IMG/VR virus record: IMGVR_UViG_3300049259_000309
Location: 1-45,932 of that record
From: a virus
Length of the DNA: 45,932 nt
Reading direction: 5' to 3' (one strand)
The translations under genes and the position numbers were made by a program. Below are positions 15,138 to 21,258 of this stretch, piece by piece (within the stretch, counting starts at the first letter, position 1; the number at the start of each line of letters is the position of its first letter). The notes under the pieces are model-generated. The model worked only from the letters and a program-made list of their open reading frames with translations, had not been told where the DNA came from and did no database searches.

Positions 15138-15176
15138 AAAGAAAAAGGCACTCCACGTTTTGCAACGTAGAGCACC
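15138..15176 (-). terminator. Rho-independent terminator
   Basis: On the minus strand a 12-bp stem (GGTGCTCTACGT pairing with ACGTGGAGTGCC, three wobble pairs), loop TGCAAA, then TTTTTCTTT. It ends the transcript of the 73-residue gene and separates it from the late operon. Confidence 0.85.
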
Positions 15177-15205
15177 TGCGTTAGCCCTGCGGCTGCTATC
15201 AGTGC

Positions 15206-15427
15206 TTAATCAACGGTCCTCAGCTTCGTCAGAATCTCCACGACCGACATGCGGATAGAGGCGACCCAGCCATGTTGTACCCGCAGCGTGATTTCGCCCT
15301 CTTCTTTAATGGCCTTGATTTTTGATTCCAACTTTTCGCAGAGATGAAAGACCTCATCGTCTGCATGCTTCATCGGTGTTTTGCCCGAGCGTATGGCGGG
15401 CAATTCGTCGGTGTCACAGTACCACAT
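15206..15427 (-). CDS. Hypothetical 73-residue protein
   Basis: Starts MWYCDTDELPAIRSG. The C-terminal half alternates hydrophobic and charged residues (EEGEITLRVQHGWVASIRMS). AGGGA lies upstream of the ATG. It has its own promoter (15460-15488) and terminator (15138-15176), so it is a single-gene unit. No family is recognised. Confidence 0.65.
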   Translation of the reverse strand: MWYCDTDELPAIRSGKTPMKHADDEVFHLCEKLESKIKAIKEEGEITLRVQHGWVASIRMSVVEILTKLRTVD

Positions 15428-15459
15428 TCTGCCGTTCCCTTACACGTGTAGATGCAGTA

Positions 15460-15488
15460 AGTATAGACGGATTCGAGCGGATATACAA
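15460..15488 (-). promoter_or_regulatory. Promoter of the 15427 gene
   Basis: Minus strand: TTGTAT (15488-15483), 17-bp spacer, TATACT (15465-15460). It reads into the 73-residue gene, 33 bases upstream of its ATG. Confidence 0.6.
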
Positions 15489-15496
15489 GGGGACAG

Positions 15497-15617
15497 GAAA
15501 AAGCCCCGGCTGGTGCTGTGTTTGAGCCGGGGCTACTGCTCCCATTACAGGAGCCAACTCATAGCCTACCCCTCCACTGTACTTTCACGATGAAAAGTCG
15601 AGCTACAAGATGCTACA
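15497..15617 (-). ncRNA. Candidate small RNA with five-codon ORF
   Basis: A complete unit of about 120 nt on the minus strand. The promoter at 15624-15652 would start it near 15617; a strong terminator ends it at 15497-15534. Inside is GGAGG, eight bases before ATG AGT TGG CTC CTG TAA (15545-15562; M-S-W-L-L). The end of that mini-ORF forms its own hairpin, GCTCC/GGAGC (15538-15554). The RNA could be a small regulatory RNA or a leader with a short peptide. The next gene has its own promoter, which argues for an independent RNA. I find no similarity to a known RNA family. Confidence 0.5.
15498..15534 (-). terminator. Terminator of the small-RNA unit
   Basis: AGCCCCGGCT pairs perfectly with AGCCGGGGCT (10 bp, 15502-15511 and 15525-15534) with a 13-base loop, followed on the minus strand by TTTTTCC. 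Confidence 0.85.
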
Positions 15618-15623
15618 GAGCAA

Positions 15624-15652
15624 AGTATACCGTATTTTAGGACGCGTGAAAA
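15624..15652 (-). promoter_or_regulatory. Promoter of the small-RNA unit
   Basis: Minus strand: TTTTCA (15652-15647), 17-bp spacer, TATACT (15629-15624). Its -35 box overlaps the U-tract of the upstream terminator, a compact arrangement typical of stand-alone small transcripts. Confidence 0.55.
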
Positions 15653-15691
15653 GAGAAGACCCATCAGCGCTGCAGGGGTTGACGGGTCTTC
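15649..15691 (-). terminator. Terminator after the HAD phosphatase gene
   Basis: A 12-bp stem (GAAGACCCGTCA/TGATGGGTCTTC, one wobble), 13-base loop and TCTTTTC tail on the minus strand. It ends the leftward early transcript. The interval 15692-15822 holds two further short hairpins (CTATATCC/GGGTATAG near 15762-15783; CCAAC/GTTGG) and no gene. Confidence 0.8.
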
Positions 15692-15822
15692 TCCAAGGAT
15701 CGTTCAGCCTATTCAGTTGTACCGTTTCAATCCTCACCCAACCCGAAAGTTGGATGCAATGGGCTATATCCGGTATCGGGTATAGGCACCACCACCTTTC
15801 TCAGGTATGATAGCGCATTGTA

Positions 15823-16410
15823 TCACTTCCCAAAGAACATATGCGCCCAGGCGAAATCAACCCCGGCGGATTCCGCTGCGTAGTTATCATCTAGCAAATC
15901 ACCGACATACAGCGTCTCACGTGGCTCCATCCCATAATGTCGCATGGTCTCGAGGAGCATTCCAGGCTCTGGTTTGCGCCACGCTTTCTCAGCGCCAGCA
16001 CGCATCAATGCAGAATTGAACCCCTTTTCTGTCTCTTTCTGCAAATCTTTCAGCACGTCCTCGGGAGCAATGAGGCGCTGCTGCTCGTACTGAGATTTGA
16101 GGAGAGCCATTGCACGCGAGTCATAGAGCGAGATGAGCCACAGATCATGCTCCATAGCAAGTTCGCGCTTCATCTTAGAAAGTTCGTTTACCACTTGCGA
16201 CACATACGGAAATTGTGGCTTGCCGGTGGCTATGTACCAGAGTGGACCCGCTTGATTAGTAGCTACAGCAAGCTTTACCGCATGGAGGCGTAGGAAAGCC
16301 ATCTTTGCAATTCTACCTGGCAGGATGTGAAGCGGTTGCTTGTCCACCCAGGGCGTGTTGACTAACGTCCCATTGTAGTCAAAGATAATCAAACTGTACT
16401 GTTTGTCCAT
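15823..16410 (-). CDS. HAD-superfamily phosphatase (PNKP/histidinol-P-like)
   Basis: 195 residues with the HAD motifs in order: motif I FDYNGTLV (Asp11 nucleophile), motif II AVATNQAG, motif III in WRKPEPGML and motif IV YVGDLLDDNYAAESAGV. The ATNQxG and KPxPGM forms are typical of the class III group (histidinol-phosphatase, heptose bisphosphatase, DNA 3'-phosphatase). In phages such proteins often trim 3'-phosphates on nucleic acid, which fits the nearby annealing protein, but sugar or nucleotide substrates are possible. The second motif I acid is Asn (DYN, usually DxD), which may lower phosphatase activity. AAAGGAG precedes the ATG. Confidence 0.8.
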   Translation of the reverse strand: MDKQYSLIIFDYNGTLVNTPWVDKQPLHILPGRIAKMAFLRLHAVKLAVATNQAGPLWYIATGKPQFPYVSQVVNELSKMKRELAMEHDLWLISLYDSRAMALLKSQYEQQRLIAPEDVLKDLQKETEKGFNSALMRAGAEKAWRKPEPGMLLETMRHYGMEPRETLYVGDLLDDNYAAESAGVDFAWAHMFFGK

Positions 16411-16452
16411 GCTACTCCTTTGCCTGGAGCGTGCCAGGCCACACTAGTCGTA

Positions 16453-17211
16453 CTAATTCGCGCCTGTCATCGTTGCGCCCGCTTCAATCGCGTTGTCGAT
16501 CTCTACCAGTTCCTTTTGGGTAAGCGTGCGTACATTCTGCTGGGTGACTTTCTTACCCAGGATCGCGCTGATTTCCTGGTAGAAGGTCTCTTTGGTCCAA
16601 CGACCGGCAGCGATGCCACGATCAAACACATCCATCACTTTGAGCACGACTACCGGGCTGCCATCGGCATTATGGAGCGGTTGTGCCACACTTCCCTCGA
16701 CGAACGGCTTGCGCTCGCGGTAGGACTTCTTGTCATCCTCAGATCGTTCGACGGGCGCATCCACGATACGATGCTCCTCATTCAGTTCCGGGGCAAACTG
16801 GGTGCCATACCCGAGGGCTGCCAGAGCGCGACCTATCGCGCCGGTTTCGGCTTTCTCCACGAAATCAGGGAAGTCCACGCCGCGCTCGGTTTTGGTGGCA
16901 GTTGCCCGCCCACCACGGCCATCGGTTACGATAGCGCGGAAACGGGCGTAACCAGGGGCGCGCTTCAGGGTCTTCTCGCTGCGTCTGGTATCTGCATTCC
17001 ACACGTACGCCTCTGCCTCAAACTCTTTATCCAGGTCCACCACGATCTCTTCTGTGTCAATCGTGCCTTGTGGACACTTTTCACGGAACCACACCAGCCG
17101 CCATTGTACTGGCAGGTAATCATTGGAGCCTTTACCGCTCTTGATCTGCATGATGTGCTCGCCAGGATTAAAAGGTTGGCTCTCTTGATAGGGCTGTAAT
17201 TCTGTCGCCAT
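16453..17211 (-). CDS. Rad52/Erf-like single-strand annealing protein (probable)
   Basis: 252 residues from the ATG at 17211 (AAGGAG upstream). The central segment KAETGAIGRALAALGYGTQF is the sequence phage Rad52/Erf-type annealing proteins and their relatives carry (ETxAIGRALAxxGxG). It follows a beta-rich core (YLPVQWRLVWFREKCP, ARFRAIVTDGRGGRATATKTER). The C-terminal part is charged and may bind partners. It would pair single-stranded DNA during recombination and replication of the circularised genome. Closely related non-annealing families share the motif, so the role is moderate confidence. Confidence 0.55.
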   Translation of the reverse strand: MATELQPYQESQPFNPGEHIMQIKSGKGSNDYLPVQWRLVWFREKCPQGTIDTEEIVVDLDKEFEAEAYVWNADTRRSEKTLKRAPGYARFRAIVTDGRGGRATATKTERGVDFPDFVEKAETGAIGRALAALGYGTQFAPELNEEHRIVDAPVERSEDDKKSYRERKPFVEGSVAQPLHNADGSPVVVLKVMDVFDRGIAAGRWTKETFYQEISAILGKKVTQQNVRTLTQKELVEIDNAIEAGATMTGAN

Positions 17212-17222
17212 GATAGTCTCCT

Positions 17223-17507
17223 TCAGATGTTCTCGCCCCACCGGAGCGCATTAGCTTCACTAAACGTCATCAATCCGTCCATGAACGGGGTCAATATACA
17301 CTCACCATAGTTGAACATATCCTCATGACAGGGGCACGACTCATCGTCACAATAGGGCTGCAGGTCGGTATGCCGTATGGCTGCATACCGGAGTCGACTC
17401 TGATCATAATCAATAATCACCGCCAATCCCTCTTCCATCAACTCGCACTCTGCCAGGTGTTTTGCCGCAAAATCGCGGGCCGCCTGGGTTACCCACTCCT
17501 GGTTCAT
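17223..17507 (-). CDS. Hypothetical protein with Cys cluster
   Basis: 94 residues with CDDESCPCHEDMFNYGEC (four Cys, one His), a possible metal site. The N-terminus is helical (WVTQAARDFAAKHLAECEL). ATG overlaps the upstream stop by 4 bp. No family is recognised. Confidence 0.65.
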   Translation of the reverse strand: MNQEWVTQAARDFAAKHLAECELMEEGLAVIIDYDQSRLRYAAIRHTDLQPYCDDESCPCHEDMFNYGECILTPFMDGLMTFSEANALRWGENI

Positions 17508-17821
17508 TGTCCCTTATCCCCCTCAGATAAGATTTGGAGCTCGCTTGCCCAAAAGTAGATGATGTGCTCGTGTCCCACGGTCTCCAGCGTCTCTTCCGCA
17601 CTCGGAAACGAGACACCAAACGCGTCGCCATCATCAGCGAGTGGGTTGATATCTGTGATCTTGCCGATCTGTCCATCATACATCTTCTCGTCATCGACGC
17701 CGGTATGGGGCTTCACGCGAACGATTGTCCCGATTGTCAGTTTTGCCATGTCTCTCAATCCTTCCTGGATGAAGAAAAGATCACGCTCTTCTTCATCCCT
17801 AATCCAACTCATGCTATCCAT
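17504..17821 (-). CDS. Hypothetical SH3-like small protein
   Basis: 105 residues if started at 17821 (TAATG coupling to the previous gene) or 81 from the ATG at 17749. The second half has IGTIVRVKPHTGVDDEKMYDGQ with beta strands after it, reminiscent of small KOW/SH3-like folds. The true start is uncertain because neither site has an obvious ribosome binding site. Confidence 0.6.
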   Translation of the reverse strand: MDSMSWIRDEEERDLFFIQEGLRDMAKLTIGTIVRVKPHTGVDDEKMYDGQIGKITDINPLADDGDAFGVSFPSAEETLETVGHEHIIYFWASELQILSEGDKGQ

Positions 17822-18024
17822 TATGATAAAATCGCTACGATATCACGATCTGCGACAAGATGCTTCCGGTCATTCCACTCTACGATCACATACCCCGCAA
17901 TAGAGGCTTCACCAAGGTACTCGCCTTGCTCCTGATGCTCAGGAATGGTGATTTCCTTGCCATTGTCGTTGTAGACGGTTTCCGGTTCAATCCACCGGTA
18001 GATGATCTTTTCCTTCTTTGCCAT
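17821..18024 (-). CDS. Hypothetical protein
   Basis: 67 residues, MAKKEKIIYRWIEPETVYND, mainly beta with a final GYVIVEWNDRKHLVAD. It has an AAGGAG-type site just before the ATG. No family is recognised; it is the second gene of the leftward early operon. Confidence 0.65.
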   Translation of the reverse strand: MAKKEKIIYRWIEPETVYNDNGKEITIPEHQEQGEYLGEASIAGYVIVEWNDRKHLVADRDIVAILS

Positions 18025-18036
18025 GCTCTTGCTCCT

Positions 18037-18315
18037 TTAGTTATAAATTCCAAATTCCTCAACATAGGCCGCGCGGTTCTTCGCTTCCAGGAACCAGTTC
18101 CCGGCCACCGTATGGCAGCACTGGCTTGTGCGTGCATCGCAGGGGCAATGTGTGACGTGGTGACCATCGTGGGAGAGCACATACGCTTTGTGGGCGTCGC
18201 TGCCGCTTGGGATGGTCAGTTTGCCAGGCTCACTGGTTTCAAATACACTCAGCAAACGAGCCTTTTCGGTGATCGTCATCTGAACTTTGCGTCCACTGAT
18301 GGTTCCTGTCGTCAT
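18037..18315 (-). CDS. Hypothetical Cys/His-rich protein (zinc-binding candidate)
   Basis: 92 residues from the ATG at 18315 (GAGGAG upstream); the frame reaches 18393 but that part covers the promoter. The middle has GHHVTHCPCDARTSQCCH, then a helix (WFLEAKNRAAYVEEF). This CxC...CCH arrangement resembles a SWIM zinc finger (CxC...CxH), which would suggest nucleic-acid binding; this is inference. First gene after the leftward promoter. Confidence 0.65.
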   Translation of the reverse strand: MTTGTISGRKVQMTITEKARLLSVFETSEPGKLTIPSGSDAHKAYVLSHDGHHVTHCPCDARTSQCCHTVAGNWFLEAKNRAAYVEEFGIYN

Positions 18316-18364
18316 GTCCGTTCTCCTCGTTTTGTTCTCCGTACCTCGTTCTTGGTACATTCTT

Positions 18365-18393
18365 AGTATACGATATTTGTCACGGTTTGTCAA
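18365..18393 (-). promoter_or_regulatory. Leftward early promoter
   Basis: Minus strand: TTGACA (18393-18388), 17-bp spacer, TATACT (18370-18365), close to consensus. It serves the operon 18315-15823. It is divergent to the promoter at 18431. Confidence 0.85.
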
Positions 18394-18438
18394 GTATTTA
18401 GCACGTGAATTTGACAGATTTGTACATATCTTGACAAA
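18386..18438. promoter_or_regulatory. Operator candidate: 9-bp inverted repeat between divergent promoters
   Basis: TTTGTCAAG (18386-18394) and CTTGACAAA (18430-18438) are a perfect inverted repeat. Each arm includes one of the two -35 boxes, so a dimer or looped tetramer there would control both promoters. Further TGTCA/TGACA copies lie at 18378-18382 and 18411-18416. The HTH protein encoded at 18496 or the Xre protein at 20654 is a possible ligand. Confidence 0.55.
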
Positions 18439-18459
18439 CTCGTTATAATCTGGTATAAA
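18431..18459 (+). promoter_or_regulatory. Rightward promoter of the HTH gene
   Basis: TTGACA (18431-18436), 17-bp spacer, TATAAA (18454-18459) with a TGG extended -10. It drives the HTH gene at 18496. Confidence 0.85.
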
Positions 18460-18495
18460 ATATACAGGTCAAGACAAATATGGACAGGAGGATAT

Positions 18496-18726
18496 ATGCC
18501 AGAAACCTTATTGACCATTGAACAGGTTGCTGAGCAGCTGCAAGTGAGCACAAGAACGGTGCGACGTATCATGAAGACAGACGAGCTAAAGGGCTTTATG
18601 ATAGGGAAGCGATGGCGTTTTACGCAATCAGAAGTGAATGCATACTTGAAGCGACAGCAAGAAGTAGCTAATGAGGATACCGCGAAACGTCCAGCGGTGA
18701 AGAAACCTGAGAAAGACGCTGCTTAG
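18496..18726 (+). CDS. MerR/excisionase-type HTH protein
   Basis: 76 residues: a helix-turn-helix of the 'excisionase family DNA-binding' type (LTIEQVAEQLQVSTRTVRRI, then a wing region with GFMIGKRWRFTQSEVNAYL), followed by a Lys/Glu tail. AGGAGG-like site before ATG. Such small proteins act as recombination directionality factors or transcription regulators. Because it lies next to the integrase and to a divergent promoter region with inverted repeats, both roles are possible. Confidence 0.75.
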   Translation: MPETLLTIEQVAEQLQVSTRTVRRIMKTDELKGFMIGKRWRFTQSEVNAYLKRQQEVANEDTAKRPAVKKPEKDAA

Positions 18727-18730
18727 CCCA

Positions 18731-18774
18731 GGGCGCACGGTGACACCAGTTTCCAGCTATAGTACCGTGCGCCC
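18731..18774. repeat. Inverted repeat after the HTH gene
   Basis: GGGCGCACGGT (18731-18741) and ACCGTGCGCCC (18764-18774) are perfect 11-bp inverted repeats with a 22-base loop. No U-tract follows on either strand, so it is unlikely to be a simple terminator and may be a regulatory or protein-binding site. Confidence 0.6.
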
Positions 18775-18775
18775 A

Positions 18776-18817
18776 AAAAGCCTGCTTTTATTATAGCATA
18801 GAGAAAGGCAGGCTTTT
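18776..18817 (-). terminator. Terminator of the integrase transcript
   Basis: AAAAGCCTGC and GCAGGCTTTT form a 10-bp perfect stem with a 22-base loop. On the minus strand it is followed by TTTTTG, so it ends leftward transcription from the integrase. On the plus strand the stem also holds the ribosome binding site of the gene starting at 18819, which could limit its translation. Confidence 0.65.
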
Positions 18818-18818
18818 C

Positions 18819-19079
18819 ATGACAGAGCTTATAAAAGCACGCTGCGGCCAGGGCTGGCTCATTCTGACCGAAGAGTCCATTATCGTGCAGCGTCCGGGCA
18901 TATCGCACAGTATCGCCCGCGCATCATTTACCGGGCTTGATATGAAGGTAACGATGTGGGCTGGACCCTGGAGCGCCTACACGCTCATCTTTCATGGCGC
19001 AGGGGTCGAACGCTTGAAAGCCAGTATAGTGAAAGCGAAAGACGCCAAAGCCATCAAGGCGCTACTGACGGGGCGCTAA
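18819..19079 (+). CDS. Small PH-like/beta protein, unknown
   Basis: 86 residues, MTELIKARCGQGWLILTEES, with alternating strands (SIIVQRPGISHSIARASFTG) that resemble a bacterial PH-like fold, then a Lys/Ala helix (VKAKDAKAIKALL). It is preceded by the hairpin at 18776-18817 and convergent to the integrase. Function unknown. Confidence 0.65.
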   Translation: MTELIKARCGQGWLILTEESIIVQRPGISHSIARASFTGLDMKVTMWAGPWSAYTLIFHGAGVERLKASIVKAKDAKAIKALLTGR

Positions 19080-19105
19080 TAATAAGACGCGCCAACATCG
19101 CACTT

Positions 19106-20149
19106 TTAAAATTTAGAGAGGTGTCCAAAACGCTTTTCCAGGACCGGAAGTGCGGGATCGGCGGTACCCCGCAGGCTCTCCAGGTACAAATCGGTGGTCG
19201 AGCTGGACGCGTGGCGTAGCAGGTGCTGCGTGGCGCGGATATCAGGATTGGCGAGATAGTGCATCTGTGCGGAACTGTGCCGCAGCGCGTGAAGATGCAC
19301 GCGTGCCGGGTCAAGTCCTGCCGCTCTCGCGTACACTTTCAGGTTATCTGCAATCACATCAGCGGAGAGCGCCGTCTGACGGCGGGGGCGGCCACCTCCG
19401 AGCCGGGGACCGATAGGCAGGAAGAGCGGCTCGTCGGCGGTGATGGTCTCCATGCGCCCGCTCGCCACTAAATAGCGGTCAATGGCGGCTTTTGCCGGGG
19501 CAGGCAGCTCCGCCGTGTCAATCTCCTGGCTATGGCCCTTGCCGGTGAAATGGTAGAGCCAGCCCTCGCGTTGGTTGCCGTGCTCATCGAGGATGGTGCC
19601 CTCAAAGATGTCGCCCCACCGGAGGCGGGCGATTTCCATGCGGCGCCTGGCCGTCCAGAAATAGAGCAGGTAGATGGCGCGGTCTCTCAGGCCCTGCACG
19701 GTATTGGTCGGAATAGCTGCAAAGAGGCGGTCTAACTCCTTGGCGGTGAGAGCGCGGGCGTTGCGTACCGCTTTGCCACGCCTGATGCCGGCAGTCGGTG
19801 GGGGCGTGCGTAAGAGCGGTGTGAGGATGCCTGTACTGTCAGGGAGCATAAACGTACCGGCGTACTTGTAGAAGGCGGAGAGCGCGGTGAGGCGACTGTT
19901 ACGGGTATTGGTGGACACCTGCCCACGGCCGGAAAAGGAAGTCCCGATGAAGAGTTCCACCTGCTGGCGCGTGACACGTTCAGGGGCGGTGTAGACGGCA
20001 AAGAAATGGGTAAAAATACTGAGGTAGGTTTTGATGGTGCCCTGTGAGCGCGAACGCTCGTACACCTGGCGCAAGAACAACAAGAGGCATTGTTGCCACG
20101 CGGGGGCGAGCACACGAATGCCAGGCAGCGTGACTAGATCGTCGTCCAT
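19106..20149 (-). CDS. int: Tyrosine integrase
   Basis: 347 residues from the ATG at 20149 (GGGAG upstream). The N-terminal half is a SAM-like core-binding domain (SQGTIKTYLSIFTHFFAVY). The catalytic domain holds Arg in TARRRMEIARLRW, Lys in FTGKGHSQE, HLHALRHSSA (His-x-x-Arg), LLRHASSSTTDLYL (His and the Tyr nucleophile). All catalytic residues are present, so it should be active. It would integrate the phage at a host attB, presumably with a directionality factor such as the 18496 protein. The arm-binding region at the N-terminus is short. Confidence 0.92.
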   Translation of the reverse strand: MDDDLVTLPGIRVLAPAWQQCLLLFLRQVYERSRSQGTIKTYLSIFTHFFAVYTAPERVTRQQVELFIGTSFSGRGQVSTNTRNSRLTALSAFYKYAGTFMLPDSTGILTPLLRTPPPTAGIRRGKAVRNARALTAKELDRLFAAIPTNTVQGLRDRAIYLLYFWTARRRMEIARLRWGDIFEGTILDEHGNQREGWLYHFTGKGHSQEIDTAELPAPAKAAIDRYLVASGRMETITADEPLFLPIGPRLGGGRPRRQTALSADVIADNLKVYARAAGLDPARVHLHALRHSSAQMHYLANPDIRATQHLLRHASSSTTDLYLESLRGTADPALPVLEKRFGHLSKF

Positions 20150-20164
20150 AATTGCAGCTCCCAA

Positions 20165-20552
20165 CCTACAATATGGGGGATCACGTATACAGGAAAGAGC
20201 GTACGCGTACGTGGTTATGAGGCTAGCTATGAAGTACGCGGTACGTGGTGAGAATTCCCCTCAACTCTACTGTTACAGGTATACCATAGTTTCTTGCAGA
20301 ATGGAAGGAATGTGAACAGGTTGTAATGAAGTTGGGAAGTGGCTATCTGTGGCTGCAATGAGGGGCAGCCGGGCGTAGTGTCATAGCATTGAAGGGAAGA
20401 AGATAGCCACCAGGGGTAGTATACCACGAACAAAAAGCGACAAACGTACGTACATTTGTACTGCAATGTGTAGACAATGTCCATGGAATGTCTGAGAAAA
20501 GTTACAGATTCTTCATTTTCCATCCTACGTAAAAATATCTACGTAAAACTAC
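20165..20552. other. Noncoding repeat-rich region, candidate attP
   Basis: About 390 bp upstream of the integrase with no convincing gene. It has two near-identical blocks GTACGCGTACGTGGT (20201-20215) and GTACGCGGTACGTGGT (20234-20249), 33 bp apart (about three helical turns). Further TACGT copies are at 20446, 20526 and 20540 (the last two in CTACGTAAAA). A perfect 10-bp inverted repeat GTGGCTATCT/AGATAGCCAC spans 20339-20410 and encloses GGCTGC/GCAGCC. A leftward extended -10 (TGGTATACT) is at 20426-20418. Repeats of this kind beside int are typical of integrase arm and core sites; the crossover core is not identified. Confidence 0.45.
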
Positions 20553-20581
20553 TTGCTTTTTGAGAAGCGGTATGGTATTCT
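20553..20581 (+). promoter_or_regulatory. Promoter of the Xre regulator
   Basis: TTGCTT (20553-20558), 17-bp spacer, TATTCT (20576-20581), extended TGG. Same build as the promoter of the GIY-YIG gene at 786. Confidence 0.6.
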
Positions 20582-20653
20582 TCCTAGTGCGTCCCATCGT
20601 AGCCTATTTTACAAGGTAAAAGCGGGAGCGAGTCAACAGACAAGGATAAACAC

Positions 20654-20902
20654 ATGGGAGACAAGAGAGTGGCACAACGAATGCGGGTGGCCGATGCCCG
20701 GGCGGAACTGCGTGTCACGCAGGGCGTCATCGTGAAGGCAACCGGCTTATCCAAGCAAGTGATCACGAATGCGGAGAAGGGGGACCCCATTCAACGCACG
20801 AGTGCACACGCTATTCTCCGTGCGCTCAATGACATCCGTAGAGAACGGGGTATGGAAACGCTCTCTATCGATGATCTGGACTTTAAAATAGTAGGGGAGT
20901 AG
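20654..20902 (+). CDS. Xre-family HTH regulator
   Basis: 82 residues with a helix-turn-helix of the Cro/C1 type: VADARAELRVTQGVIVKATG (helix 1-2), LSKQVITNAEKGDPI (recognition helix), then HAILRALNDIRRERG. It lacks the C-terminal cleavable domain of lambda CI, so it is closer to Cro-like or short repressors. It lies between the integrase and the early genes, in the usual place for a lysogeny or lytic switch protein. Target sites are not proven; the 18386 and 21031 regions are candidates. Confidence 0.75.
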   Translation: MGDKRVAQRMRVADARAELRVTQGVIVKATGLSKQVITNAEKGDPIQRTSAHAILRALNDIRRERGMETLSIDDLDFKIVGE

Positions 20903-21030
20903 AGGCGTCGGGTAAGCGCCCCACCTGACTTGGGAGACTCGGGAGGCACTTACCCCACCGGCTGAAGCGGTTATAATACGGACAGGGAACGTTTGTTACC
21001 CTGCCATAAAACACTGCCTCAGTTGCCTTT

Positions 21031-21059
21031 AGTATACGGCAACACAGGTACATTGTCAA
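21031..21059 (-). promoter_or_regulatory. Leftward consensus promoter
   Basis: Minus strand: TTGACA (21059-21054), 17-bp spacer, TATACT (21036-21031). It starts at about 21024 and would run antisense through the Xre gene toward the integrase. The -10 lies in a GTTGCC/GGCAAC inverted repeat (21022-21041), a possible operator. Confidence 0.7.
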
Positions 21060-21086
21060 TAGAATGAGGGGTAAAACGTACCCAGA

Positions 21087-21204
21087 ATTATTTAATTTTG
21101 GGTGTCGCAATCCCTCTACTCATAGTAACATTGTCTCCCATGAATACGCCTGCGAAGGCGGTCGAGAAATGTAGAACGCGAGTACAGGGATTATTTAATT
21201 TTGG
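21087..21204. repeat. 15-bp direct repeat ATTATTTAATTTTGG
   Basis: Identical copies lie at 21087-21101 and 21190-21204, 103 bp apart, just upstream of the zinc-finger/HTH gene. They are AT-rich in a GC-richer genome. They could be operators, or the target-site duplication of an inserted 88-103 bp piece. Confidence 0.7.
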
Positions 21205-21258
21205 TTACACGTTGCACGTGTGAACATTGCACAAAAACGCCTCGAGGAGGGAGGGCGT

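Larger units (their letters stand above)
20903..21258. other. Intergenic control region
   Basis: No gene is seen in this 356-bp stretch. It contains an 11-bp hairpin (GGGTAAGTGCC/GGCGCTTACCC on the minus strand, 20909-20956), a rightward TATAAT (20972-20977) with weak TTACCC at 20950, a hairpin CAGGGAAC/GTTACCCTG, a leftward consensus promoter (21031-21059) and a 15-bp direct repeat (21087 and 21190). It is more AT-rich than its surroundings at 21080-21230. Confidence 0.55.

Noticed and set aside
20883-21110. 75-codon minus-strand frame upstream of the Xre gene
   Set aside because: Covers the -35/-10 of the leftward promoter and hairpins; no ribosome binding site.
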